This document shows positions 38,391 to 47,266 of a stretch of 64,000 nucleotides of DNA, piece by piece. The position numbers and the translations under genes are program-made. Source of the DNA: Pseudidiomarina sp. (lineage in GTDB: Bacteria > Pseudomonadota > Gammaproteobacteria > Enterobacterales > Alteromonadaceae); contig JALQTK010000001.1 of assembly GCA_023260975.1 (NCBI GenBank), forward strand, positions 91,852-155,851. Direction: 5' to 3'. Each line of letters starts with the position of its first letter. Positions within the stretch are counted from its first letter, which is position 1. Below the pieces are notes generated by a model. It made no database searches and was not told the DNA's origin. It worked only from the letters and a program-made list of their open reading frames with translations.

Positions 38391-38463
38391 GCGAATAAAG
38401 TTTATTTAGTAGACACAAGCGCTATACTCATAGTGGCGTTGCAGCTAATTGTTATAACCTCTT

Positions 38464-39168
38464 GTGAGTAATCGAAATATGCCCGTACCTGTACCAACCA
38501 ATAATGAAATAATTCGAGTTGCGCTGGTGGATGATGACGTTGGCTTTCAAGCTGCTGTTGTTGGCGCACTCACTACAGCTGACGACATCCATCTAGTGTC
38601 GGTGTGCGGGACGCTGGCTGCAGGTATCAAGTTACTTGATGGTGAAGCGGTTGATATTCTTATCGTTGATTTGGGTTTGCCCGACGGCTCAGGAATCAAT
38701 TTGGTACAAAAGGCGAATAGTTGCTGGCCACAATGCAATATAATGGTAAGCACCACCTTTGCCGATGAAGTCAATGTCATGAAATGCCTCGAATCAGGCG
38801 CTACCGGTTATCTGCTCAAAGATAGTAGCCAGCAGAATTTGATTAATGAACTGCGGCATCTGCATGCGGGCGGCAGTCCAATTAGCCCCTTAATTGCTCG
38901 GCGACTACTGAGCCGCTTCCATGGTGATCAAAACGCCCCAAGCAAAGCAGCAACCGAGATAGATGATCAGCCATTGCTCTCAGCGCGAGAGCAGGAAGTG
39001 CTTGAGTTAATTACCAAAGGCTTTACCGCCAATGAAATTGCCAAACTGCTGTCGGTGTCGCACCATACTGTGCTGACGTTTGTGCGGCGTATTTACGCTA
39101 AACTTAAAGTAAATTCAAAAACCGAGGCCATTTATGAGGCTCGACTGCAGGGTATTCTTGATAACTAA
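38464..39168 (+). CDS. NarL/LuxR-family response regulator
   Basis: 234 residues from a GTG at 38464; an ATG at 38479 is the alternative. The receiver is complete: D23-D24, phosphoacceptor D69 in LIVDLGLPDGSG, and K119 in GYLLKD. The C-terminal LuxR helix-turn-helix (about 170-232) contains LSAREQEVLELITKG and AKLLSVSHHTVLTFVRRIY. The cognate kinase follows after 56 bases. The gene is divergent from the BON/lectin/secretin operon, and the spacer contains a strong palindrome, so it probably controls that operon. Confidence 0.94.
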   Translation: MSNRNMPVPVPTNNEIIRVALVDDDVGFQAAVVGALTTADDIHLVSVCGTLAAGIKLLDGEAVDILIVDLGLPDGSGINLVQKANSCWPQCNIMVSTTFADEVNVMKCLESGATGYLLKDSSQQNLINELRHLHAGGSPISPLIARRLLSRFHGDQNAPSKAATEIDDQPLLSAREQEVLELITKGFTANEIAKLLSVSHHTVLTFVRRIYAKLKVNSKTEAIYEARLQGILDN

Positions 39169-39224
39169 TTGTTTTAGCGCCAACCGTTCACGGCTGTCGA
39201 GCCGCGTCTATGTGAATCGATTCA

Positions 39225-40478
39225 ATGCGTAATTTGCTTGCTCTTGCGCCTGCACCGATACTCGCTCAACAATTGCGTATGGTGATGAGTAATTTTCGCA
39301 GTACGATTGTTATTATTCCTGCCTGTTTTATTCTTTGGTTAACTCTCGAAAACCCGCAAAATCAGCTTGATCTCACACTATGGATGACTTGCACAATCTT
39401 GGCCAACATACTGTTACAAGCATACGGTTGGTATTATTTGAAACATGGTTTTGAGCCCAAATCCTTGCGCTCAAACGTCTACATGTACGCATTTTTGCAT
39501 AGCCTTGACGGTATTGCCTGGGGTTTGCTGAGCTGGATAATTATCAGTACCGTCAGCGAAACTGCGGTGATTATTATTATCGCAATTTTTGCTGGCATAC
39601 TGGGGGCTGGATTAGCCACCTTAAGCGCAATCCCGATTCTTTTTATCGCTTTTACTTTGCCACATACTTTGGCGATTACTGCTACATTGTGGAGCAGTGC
39701 TGTCTCGCTTTACCAAGCCATCGCCATCATCGCAGTACTTTATTTTATCTCATTGATAGCCCAAGCAATTAACAGCTCGAAAATAATTAAAAGCGCTATC
39801 AGCACGAAATTAGAACTGGAAAAAAGTAACCAGCGGTTGCGCGAAATAGAACGCTCGCAAACGTTGCAACAAGAACGCCAACGCCTCATGCAAGAAATGC
39901 ATGATGGCCTCGGTTCATCGCTACTGAGTGCGCTGCGGGTAGTAGAGAAAGGTAACATGGCAACTGATGAAGTCGCCCAAGTCCTCAAAGAATGTATTGA
40001 TGATTTAAAACTGGCAATTGACTCAATCGAGCCGGTCGATCAGGATTTGCTGCTATTACTTGCTACATTGCGTTTTCGTATTGGCACACGGCTGGAAAAT
40101 AGCGGTATTACCTTGCATTGGCATGTCGCCACTATTCCACCTTTGCAATGGCTTAATCCAAGCTGCTCATTGCATGTACTGCGAATATTACAAGAAGCTT
40201 TTACTAATATTATCAAGCATAGCGGTGCCAGCGAAGTTCGCTTATCAACACAGACTACCAGCAGCCATATCATTGTTGAGATAGCTGACAATGGCTGCGG
40301 TTTCGATGCTGAACAAACTTCAGCGGCGAGTGGCCGCGGTTTATTAAATCAGCGGCAGCGAGCCGCTGCCATTGGTGCTGAGGTGAATTGGCTTGCTCAA
40401 CAACGCGGCAGTGTCATGCAATTACGTTTACCGCTTGAACATTCGCTACTTCAACAAGCACCTGATCAATCGATTTAG
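39225..40478 (+). CDS. Membrane sensor histidine kinase (NarX/DegS-like, HisKA_3)
   Basis: 417 residues. About six hydrophobic segments (25-180) form a membrane module with little periplasmic mass. A coiled segment (190-220) leads to the HisKA_3 motif with H226 in LMQEMHDGLGSSLLS. The ATPase domain has LQEAFTNIIKHSGAS and DNGCGFDAEQ, then GRGLLNQRQRA. This pairs with NarL-type regulators, and the gene upstream is one. The signal is unknown but is likely within or near the membrane. Its stop shares TTAG with the convergent DUF2805 gene. Confidence 0.94.
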   Translation: MRNLLALAPAPILAQQLRMVMSNFRSTIVIIPACFILWLTLENPQNQLDLTLWMTCTILANILLQAYGWYYLKHGFEPKSLRSNVYMYAFLHSLDGIAWGLLSWIIISTVSETAVIIIIAIFAGILGAGLATLSAIPILFIAFTLPHTLAITATLWSSAVSLYQAIAIIAVLYFISLIAQAINSSKIIKSAISTKLELEKSNQRLREIERSQTLQQERQRLMQEMHDGLGSSLLSALRVVEKGNMATDEVAQVLKECIDDLKLAIDSIEPVDQDLLLLLATLRFRIGTRLENSGITLHWHVATIPPLQWLNPSCSLHVLRILQEAFTNIIKHSGASEVRLSTQTTSSHIIVEIADNGCGFDAEQTSAASGRGLLNQRQRAAAIGAEVNWLAQQRGSVMQLRLPLEHSLLQQAPDQSI

Positions 40479-40738
40479 CGCTGTTTATACTGACTCGGAC
40501 AATAACCACGCAGTATCTCGGCCGGTCGCTTGGCTTGATGTTTCGTCACCCGCCCGCTAACCCGACGGCGCCAATTATTAAACGCACTGCGTTTGAGTTG
40601 CTCGCGCATTAAAGCGATCACTTGTGCTTCGCTTAAACCATAGTTGCTGGCAATCGCTTCAAACGGCGTGCGATCTTCCCATGCCATTTCGATAATCCGT
40701 GAGGTATCGGCAGGGTCAAAAGAATTCTTGTTATTCAT
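40475..40738 (-). CDS. DUF2805 / TIGR03643 family protein
   Basis: 87 residues from the ATG at 40738 (MNNKNSFDPADTSRIIEMAW). The small basic helical protein has IIEMAWEDRTPFEAIASNYGLSEAQV, which looks like a helix-turn-helix, and ends RPAEILRGYCPSQYKQR. I recognise this as the conserved DUF2805 family, function unknown. The start overlaps the end of the ABC exporter gene by 8 bases, so it is translated from the same transcript. Confidence 0.85.
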   Translation of the reverse strand: MNNKNSFDPADTSRIIEMAWEDRTPFEAIASNYGLSEAQVIALMREQLKRSAFNNWRRRVSGRVTKHQAKRPAEILRGYCPSQYKQR

Positions 40739-42557
40739 GCAAAAAACCGCCCGATTGTCGTGCCCATAACTGCGCATAGAGACCATTAGCGTTGAGTAAC
40801 TCAGCGTGACTACCCTGCTCTACAATGCGGCCCTGATCCATCACAATTAAGCGATCCATTGCGGCAATGGTCGACAAGCGGTGAGCAATAGCGATCACTG
40901 TCTTACCTTCCATTAACTTATAGAGGTTCTCTTGAATGGCAGCCTCTACTTCGGAATCGAGTGCTGAGGTGGCTTCATCGAGAATTAAAATCGGTGCATC
41001 TTTTAACATCACGCGCGCAATCGCAATACGTTGTCGCTGACCGCCGGACAACTTCACCCCACGTTCGCCAACATGCGCGTCAAGACCACGCCGACCTTTG
41101 GCATCCACCAAATCATCAATAAACAAGTCTGCTTCAGCACGATGCGCTGCCTGCAGCACTTCGTCATCGCTCGCTTGTGGTCGGCCATAGGCAATGTTGC
41201 CACGAACGGAACGATGCAGCAGTGAAGTGTCTTGGGTCACCATGCCGATATGTTGACGCAAACTATCTTGGCTCACTTGTGAAATATCTTGACCATCAAT
41301 AAGGATTTGACCGCTATTGAGATCATAAAAGCGCAGCAACAAATTGACCAAGGTTGATTTACCAGCTCCCGAACGCCCTACTACACCGATTTTTTCGCCT
41401 GCTTTAATCTGTAGCTGTAATTGCTGCAAAATCGGTTTATCGCTGCTGTATTGAAAACACACGCGGTCAAAGGTGACCTCACCACGTGGCACCTGAAGTG
41501 GCGTTGCATTGGGTACATCACGAATAAGCTGCGGCACACTGACAGTTTGCATGCCATCTTGTACCGTGCCGATATTTTCAAATAGCGCCGATACCTCCCA
41601 CATAATCCATTGGCTCATACCCCAGAGTCGTAACACTAAACTGAGCGCAACCGCGATAGCACCAACACTAATCAGTGCGTCCGCCCATAGCTGCAAGGCC
41701 AACCAAGCAACACTAAATAGTAGCAATGAGTTAAGTAGGTACAGACAGGTATAAAGCTTGGTGACCAAGCGCATTTGTTGATGAACGGTCTGTAAAAACT
41801 CCGCCATACCCTCTTTGGCAAAGGCTTGCTCGCGTTGTGCATGAGAGAATAGTTTGACGGTTTGAATATTGGTATAGCTATCGACAATACGCCCGGTCAT
41901 GACTGAGCGTGCATCGGCCTGTAGCGCCGCCACTTCACCTAAGCGCGGCACAAAATAGCGTAGCAGCACGATATACAGTGCCAACCAGGTCAATAACGGC
42001 AGCGCTAAACGCCAATCAGCAGTGGCAACAATGACTACGGTGCCAATGAAATAGACCGACACATAGTTCAATACGTCAAATAATTTGATCACGGTTTCGC
42101 GCACTGCGAGCGCTGTCTGCATAACCTTGGTGGCTATGCGCCCGGCGAATTCTTCTTGGTAGAAGCTTAATGATTGGTTGAGCAGATAACTATGCAGTAA
42201 CCAGCGAATGCGCATTGGATAATTACCCAACAAGCCTTGATAGGTTACTAATGAATGCAGAATAACCAATACCGGTAAGCCCAGCAAAATGACCGTAGCC
42301 ATACCCGTCAGTGACCAGAAATGCTCGCTAAAAAGCGTGCTACGGTCTTGCTCCGCCAGCCAATCAACAATATTACCAACGAAACTAAACAGCCATACCT
42401 CAGTAATAGCGATCAACATCATTAAACTACCAGCCAGCAAAATATAGCCCCAAGCGCCGCGGCTATAATGCATACAAAACTTCACCAAACCTTTCGGTGG
42501 CTGTTGATCGCCACCCTCAGGGAATGGCTTTAAACGCCGTTCAAACCAAGCAAACAT
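40731..42557 (-). CDS. ABC exporter, fused permease and ATPase
   Basis: 608 residues. The transmembrane domain (about 35-330) has six membrane segments. The nucleotide-binding domain (about 355-600) has Walker A GRSGAGKS at 394-401, signature LSGGQRQRIAIARVML and Walker B ILILDEATSALDSE. This is the half-transporter layout of MsbA- and YddA-like exporters, active as dimers in the inner membrane. The substrate is unknown. It is followed in an overlap by the DUF2805 gene. An unrecognised membrane-anchored protein is encoded 21 bases upstream. Confidence 0.94.
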   Translation of the reverse strand: MFAWFERRLKPFPEGGDQQPPKGLVKFCMHYSRGAWGYILLAGSLMMLIAITEVWLFSFVGNIVDWLAEQDRSTLFSEHFWSLTGMATVILLGLPVLVILHSLVTYQGLLGNYPMRIRWLLHSYLLNQSLSFYQEEFAGRIATKVMQTALAVRETVIKLFDVLNYVSVYFIGTVVIVATADWRLALPLLTWLALYIVLLRYFVPRLGEVAALQADARSVMTGRIVDSYTNIQTVKLFSHAQREQAFAKEGMAEFLQTVHQQMRLVTKLYTCLYLLNSLLLFSVAWLALQLWADALISVGAIAVALSLVLRLWGMSQWIMWEVSALFENIGTVQDGMQTVSVPQLIRDVPNATPLQVPRGEVTFDRVCFQYSSDKPILQQLQLQIKAGEKIGVVGRSGAGKSTLVNLLLRFYDLNSGQILIDGQDISQVSQDSLRQHIGMVTQDTSLLHRSVRGNIAYGRPQASDDEVLQAAHRAEADLFIDDLVDAKGRRGLDAHVGERGVKLSGGQRQRIAIARVMLKDAPILILDEATSALDSEVEAAIQENLYKLMEGKTVIAIAHRLSTIAAMDRLIVMDQGRIVEQGSHAELLNANGLYAQLWARQSGGFLHE

Positions 42558-42578
42558 GAGTGTCCTTTCGACTTAAAA

Positions 42579-43025
42579 TTAATCAGTACAGTCTGTTGCA
42601 ACAAAACGCACAGTGAATAAATTGATGTTATTACGATCTTGATAAAGATACTCAACAAAGTCCGCACGACTGCGATAAAACTGCATATTTTTGGAGTGAC
42701 AGAAGCTATTTAGTAAGTAGTCTTCGACCTGACGGCGCAGCGCCATTGCATCATGTTGAAAACGATCAACAGCAATCAGCGCATAGACAAAACGCATACC
42801 GTAATTTACTACTTCGGCGCGTTCAAAACGTGTTTGTTGGTCCAATAATTTCGGCAGATCGCGGTTCAGTTGGCCAGACCGCTCAAGCAACTCAACATAC
42901 AATTGATTGCGGTCCCGGCTCGGTGCGCTCTGCTGCCAATAATTCCACAGCAACATCGCACTCAAACTCAGGCTAATCAGCAAAAGTCCAAGCTTTAATT
43001 GGGTTTTAAACTGCAATGTCGGCAT
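42579..43025 (-). CDS. Membrane-anchored protein of unknown function
   Basis: 148 residues. One N-terminal membrane segment (about 11-28, LGLLLISLSLSAMLLWNYW) is followed by a predicted periplasmic helical domain rich in Arg/Gln, with two Cys (in NSFCHSKN and ATDCTD) that may pair. I do not recognise a family. It is 21 bases upstream of the ABC exporter gene on the same strand, which suggests a shared transcript. Confidence 0.7.
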   Translation of the reverse strand: MPTLQFKTQLKLGLLLISLSLSAMLLWNYWQQSAPSRDRNQLYVELLERSGQLNRDLPKLLDQQTRFERAEVVNYGMRFVYALIAVDRFQHDAMALRRQVEDYLLNSFCHSKNMQFYRSRADFVEYLYQDRNNINLFTVRFVATDCTD

Positions 43026-43061
43026 GCGTTACCATCGAGTTAGCCTACTGACCGTTAACAC

Positions 43062-43391
43062 CTAACGATCGCTGGTATCGCGATACTCACCTTCAAATAC
43101 CCGGCCGGAATCTGTGGTGCTGCTGTTTCTGGTTGCTGAATTGTTTTGTTGAGCGGCTTTAGCAGCCTGTTTTGCAGTTCGGCTAAACTGCCAAAACTGC
43201 TTTATTTCGCGGCGGCGACGCCACATGACAGGTAATAATAAAATCCAGCCTACGAGCAAGAACATCAAGCCTAAGCCCACTGCCAGCACGAATAATAAGC
43301 CCATCAATAGCCAACTGAGAACCAGCACGAGAGGGTTTGCGCCAGCAGGCGGGGTTAATTTCGAACGCACGGTGCGAAGATAAATTAGCAT
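43062..43391 (-). CDS. Small membrane protein of unknown function
   Basis: 109 residues. A long hydrophobic stretch (about 21-55, probably two segments) is followed by RRRR and a polar, Ala/Asn/Ser-rich cytoplasmic tail ending FEGEYRDTSDR. It is 36 bases upstream of the gene at 42579-43025 on the same strand. No family is recognised. The start could also lie a few codons downstream, but the size, composition and operon-like spacing make it a plausible gene. Confidence 0.6.
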   Translation of the reverse strand: MLIYLRTVRSKLTPPAGANPLVLVLSWLLMGLLFVLAVGLGLMFLLVGWILLLPVMWRRRREIKQFWQFSRTAKQAAKAAQQNNSATRNSSTTDSGRVFEGEYRDTSDR

Positions 43392-43443
43392 AACATTCTC
43401 AGCATTTAGGTATCTGTCATCATTATGTGGGCAGTTGCCGTGA

Positions 43444-43962
43444 TTACAAGCGTTGCGCCCACTTATCTTGTAACAATTTGAGTAAAATGCTGGTTAGGTT
43501 GACGATATTAAAAACCGTTCCGGACACGCTGCCGACCAACACCGAATACATCAAGCCAAGTAATTCAGCGAGTAAAAACCAGCGCCGGATTAAATCAGGT
43601 TCATTGAGTTTAATCGAGCCGATGGTGAAAATAAGCGATGAACTGTAGGCTAAAGCAAGCGCCCAATACACTGCACTGCCGACCTGCGGCACCAGCAGCT
43701 CGTAGATCAGAAAAGCGATGTTTATCGCGACAAATGACCACAAAACCCATGGGCCTTGCCAGCGTATTGCAATGAGATTACGAAAAAAGGCAATGCCGGT
43801 GACTATGCTACCGGCCATTGCCTCAATCATAAAAAAATGAATAGACAAGCAGCCCAATGCGATTGCTGATATCAGTCGATAGCTGTTGGCACTGGGCTGA
43901 CGATAGGCAATAAAGTTTACAACCAGCGCGATGACACCAAAACTTTCAGCCAATAAATTCAC
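43444..43962 (-). CDS. YgjV family inner membrane protein
   Basis: 172 residues, about six membrane segments. The pattern ESFGVIALVVNFIAYRQPS and ALGCLSIHFFMIEAMAGSIV fits the Imp-YgjV family (E. coli YgjV), whose function is unknown. It lies six bases downstream of the M28 peptidase gene on the same strand and so is probably the second gene of that transcript. Confidence 0.82.
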   Translation of the reverse strand: MNLLAESFGVIALVVNFIAYRQPSANSYRLISAIALGCLSIHFFMIEAMAGSIVTGIAFFRNLIAIRWQGPWVLWSFVAINIAFLIYELLVPQVGSAVYWALALAYSSSLIFTIGSIKLNEPDLIRRWFLLAELLGLMYSVLVGSVSGTVFNIVNLTSILLKLLQDKWAQRL

Positions 43963-43968
43963 TACTAA

Positions 43969-45636
43969 TTACTGCCGTTGGCTTTGTGAGGCATCACGAA
44001 TGCCACGAAACTCATTCCCTTCATACCAGTTTGGCCATACAGCGCTGTTAGCCAGCTCATGGCCAACCTGATAATACAGCCATAAATCTTGTTGAACGCC
44101 ACGTAAATCCCAATTCGGATCATACTCATCAGCCGGCTTATGATAGGCGTCACGGAGATATTCAGCCCGTTTCTGCTGACCATAGCTGATACCATAGTCG
44201 ATATGGTCATTACCGCCTTTCGCGTACAACATAGGCACGCCACGCTTGGCCAGATTAAAATGATCTGAGCGATAAAATGAACCAACCTCAGGCATTGGCT
44301 CAGGCGCTACGTAGCGCCCCTGCTGTTCCACATAGTGGGCTAAATGATCTTCTAATTCAGAATTACCATAGCCAACAACCACCATGTCACGCATGGGCCC
44401 GTAAACATTCATAACATCCATATTAATACCAGCTACCGCTTTCGCTAACGGTAACATTGGATGCTCGGCATACCAGTCAGAACCTAACAATCCGCGCTCT
44501 TCTGCGGTAACTAAGACAAACACCACAGAGCGCTCTGGAGCCGGCTGGCTGGCGTAGAATTCAGATAATGCGAGTACCCCAGCGGTACCACTGGCATTAT
44601 CTTGCGCGCCATTGAAAATGCCATCATCTGGGTTGATCGGGTCAACCCCCATATGGTCCCAGTGAGCCATATAAATAACGTGTTGGTCAGGGTACTTTGA
44701 CCCTTCGATATAACCAATTAAATTCGGTGAATCGAGATAATCAAACTTAGTTGCCACACTCAGAGAAACCGAGACACCCAGCTCTATAGCCTGAAAATCA
44801 GCCTGCTGGGCCGCTTTACGCATGCTTTTATAATCGCTACCCAGGCGGGCAAATAAGCGATCAGCACTGGCTTCGGTAAGCCAGCCTTCAACCGCACTGC
44901 GGTCCATATTTTTATTTTCTCGGGCTAAGTCGAAACGTTGCGGCGAACCACCCGCGACGACTGCCCAACCGTATCCGGCAGCGGCGGTTTCATGAATGAC
45001 CAGAATACCCGCTGCACCTTGACGAGCAGCTTCTTCGAATTTATACGTCCAGCGCCCATAGTAGGTCATCGCTTTACCATTAAATACCTCAGCATCACCA
45101 CTATCAAAGCCGGGATCATTAACCAGCACCACCACGGTCTTACCGGCCACATCTAGGCCTTGGTAATCATTCCAACCAAATTCTGGAGCAACGATACCGT
45201 ATCCGGCAAAAACCAGCGGGCTATCCACCAAGTCAACGCGTTCTTGTACCCGCGGTGACCACACCATCATGTCGTTACGATAGGCAAAAGCTGATAATTC
45301 GGCATCATCGAAGCGCATATCACTGACTTGATAAGGCAACATCCGCACCAAAGGGACCGCTTGCTGATAACTACCGGTATCGGCATTGAAGGGCTTGATG
45401 CCCCACTGAGAGAACTTCTCTTCAACCAAGGCAACTGTTTTCGTCTCGCCCTCACCAGCTGGGGCGCGACCGGCAAAATCATCGCCACTAAGGGTCGCCA
45501 AATACTCACGATAATTTTCATTAAAACTATACCAATCAACACTAACAGCGCTTGATGGCTCGCCTTCAATAGGTGCCGGAGCTGGACTACAGGCCAGCAA
45601 CGAACAGGTTGCAAGTAATACCGTTAGGCGTTTCAT
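43969..45636 (-). CDS. M28-family zinc peptidase, lipoprotein with PA domain
   Basis: 555 residues. The lipoprotein signal ends at LLAC with C16. A protease-associated domain is inserted at about 130-250. The M28 catalytic domain has zinc ligands H325 (AHWDH), D346 (QDNASG), E380 with E379 as likely base (TAEE), D407 (NMDV) and H459 (YRSDHF). M28 enzymes are aminopeptidases or carboxypeptidases. As a lipoprotein it should act at the outer membrane or in the periplasm on peptides. It is followed by the ygjV-like gene. Confidence 0.93.
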   Translation of the reverse strand: MKRLTVLLATCSLLACSPAPAPIEGEPSSAVSVDWYSFNENYREYLATLSGDDFAGRAPAGEGETKTVALVEEKFSQWGIKPFNADTGSYQQAVPLVRMLPYQVSDMRFDDAELSAFAYRNDMMVWSPRVQERVDLVDSPLVFAGYGIVAPEFGWNDYQGLDVAGKTVVVLVNDPGFDSGDAEVFNGKAMTYYGRWTYKFEEAARQGAAGILVIHETAAAGYGWAVVAGGSPQRFDLARENKNMDRSAVEGWLTEASADRLFARLGSDYKSMRKAAQQADFQAIELGVSVSLSVATKFDYLDSPNLIGYIEGSKYPDQHVIYMAHWDHMGVDPINPDDGIFNGAQDNASGTAGVLALSEFYASQPAPERSVVFVLVTAEERGLLGSDWYAEHPMLPLAKAVAGINMDVMNVYGPMRDMVVVGYGNSELEDHLAHYVEQQGRYVAPEPMPEVGSFYRSDHFNLAKRGVPMLYAKGGNDHIDYGISYGQQKRAEYLRDAYHKPADEYDPNWDLRGVQQDLWLYYQVGHELANSAVWPNWYEGNEFRGIRDASQSQRQ

Positions 45637-45664
45637 TACTCTATCTCCTTGGTTGGTATTCTAT

Positions 45665-46141
45665 TTACTTTGCTGAACACTCACGGACCTTAGCACCCAG
45701 CTTAATCTGGTGATCAGCAAAATAGCCGAGATTCATTTCCAACGCGCCGTAATAAGGTACATTGGGGCGGTATACTGCGCAGCGACTCGGATCGATGCTT
45801 TCACATGGCTGCATTTGAATAATTTTAACAATACGCTGCTGGTTATCGAGATACGCAATATCCAGTGGAATCCACGTGTTGTACATCCAAAATCCACTAT
45901 CACCTGAGCGTTCAGTGGTATAACGAAACCACATGCCTTGGTGTTGCCCCAGCTGCTCACGCATCATCAGCCCGCGCGCTCGGCTGGCGTCGGTATCGGC
46001 TATTTCCGCGCGAATAACCTGCTGATGACCATCAATACAAACAGCAACGGATGACGGAGCTGCAATCGCTGCAGCGCCAACACTCGCGACTGATAGCAGC
46101 ACCAATAATGCCGGTGTATAGCGGATCATTGCAGTCGTCAT
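45665..46141 (-). CDS. Exported DUF192 family protein
   Basis: 158 residues with a signal peptide (about 1-28, ending AAAIAAP). The DUF192 core is present: ARGLMMREQLGQHQGMWFRY and the strongly conserved FWMYNTWIPLDIAYLD. The four Cys (in AVCIDG, MQPCES, SRCAVY and RECSAK) may form disulfides. The function of DUF192 is unknown. It is encoded 28 bases upstream of the M28 peptidase gene in the same direction. The 201-base region to the divergent ybhK shows nothing else. Confidence 0.9.
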   Translation of the reverse strand: MTTAMIRYTPALLVLLSVASVGAAAIAAPSSVAVCIDGHQQVIRAEIADTDASRARGLMMREQLGQHQGMWFRYTTERSGDSGFWMYNTWIPLDIAYLDNQQRIVKIIQMQPCESIDPSRCAVYRPNVPYYGALEMNLGYFADHQIKLGAKVRECSAK

Positions 46142-46342
46142 AGAAGAGCCCGTTTGGTAACCACAGATAGCGCTAGTATGGCCCTAAAGAGCGCGGAAAA
46201 AAAGTACTTCGGCGGCTAAAAGAACGCCAAACTGAGACATAATCCTGCGCTGCCGCTGCGACGAACTCCAAGCGATCGCTTGAAAGGCTCATCAGATGCG
46301 CATACAGTACGCTTATTCATCCAATAGTAACAATTACACCAC

Positions 46343-47251
46343 ATGAGCAAACGCGTGCCAGCACCACGTCAACTTCGTGACTTAAAAATGATTACCGCCA
46401 TTGGTGGTGGGCATGGATTGGGTCGTGTACTACATTGTTTAAAGTTCATGCGTAAGCGTTTAATTGGTATTGTGGCGACCACCGATAATGGCGGTGCTAG
46501 TGGGCGTCTGCGGCAACATCAACACACCATTGCCTGGGGCGATATCCGTAATTGCTTAAGCCAATTAACCCAACAGCCTTTAGCAGCCGAAGTACTCAAT
46601 TATCGCTTTAACGAACAGCATGAACTACATGGCCACAACCTCGGCAATTTACTACTCTATACACTCGACCAACTGAGTACCCGACCAATCGACGGTATTG
46701 CGCTGCTAAGTCGATTACTCAATATCACCACGCGGGTGTTACCCATGTCGGAAATGCCAGTCGACTTGGTCGCTGAAACGCACGAAAAAATACAGTGTTT
46801 TGGCGAAGTTCATGTTGATCAATTGTGTCGTATGCCACTCCAACTAAAACTTGAACCGTCCGTGCAGGCAACTCCTGAGGCGGTGCAGCATATACTTCAC
46901 TCTGACTTAATCCTGTTAGGGCCCGGTAGTTTCATGACCTCAATCATGCCGCCGTTATTACTCGCTGAAATTCGAAACGCCATCGCGGCTAGCCCTGCCC
47001 CAGTAATTTTTATTGATAATTTAATTGCTGAAAATAGCCCCGCTGGGCGTTTATCATTGAGTGAGCGTTTGGCATGGATGCAACAGCAACTAGGGCCTTT
47101 AGCAATCGATTTGGTGATCAGCAATCATGCTGATACGCAACTGACTATACCAACCATTAACACCGTTATGCCTGCTCGCGACGCCCGCCATCGGCATGAT
47201 CCAGTAAGCTTGCTGCACGCTCTAGAGCGCGCAGTAACCCTGTTATATTGA
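46343..47251 (+). CDS. ybhK: YvcK/CofD-like protein YbhK
   Basis: 302 residues, the length of E. coli YbhK. It has the nucleotide-binding-like start ITAIGGGHGLGRVLHCLK, then VATTDNGGASGRLR and HNLGNLLLYTL, and later LILLGPGSFMTSIMP. The family includes B. subtilis YvcK (GlmR), a UDP-GlcNAc-binding factor needed on gluconeogenic carbon. The role in gammaproteobacteria is not established. The M14 peptidase gene starts 15 bases after its stop. Confidence 0.92.
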   Translation: MSKRVPAPRQLRDLKMITAIGGGHGLGRVLHCLKFMRKRLIGIVATTDNGGASGRLRQHQHTIAWGDIRNCLSQLTQQPLAAEVLNYRFNEQHELHGHNLGNLLLYTLDQLSTRPIDGIALLSRLLNITTRVLPMSEMPVDLVAETHEKIQCFGEVHVDQLCRMPLQLKLEPSVQATPEAVQHILHSDLILLGPGSFMTSIMPPLLLAEIRNAIAASPAPVIFIDNLIAENSPAGRLSLSERLAWMQQQLGPLAIDLVISNHADTQLTIPTINTVMPARDARHRHDPVSLLHALERAVTLLY

Positions 47252-47266
47252 TAATCGAGGTAGTAG

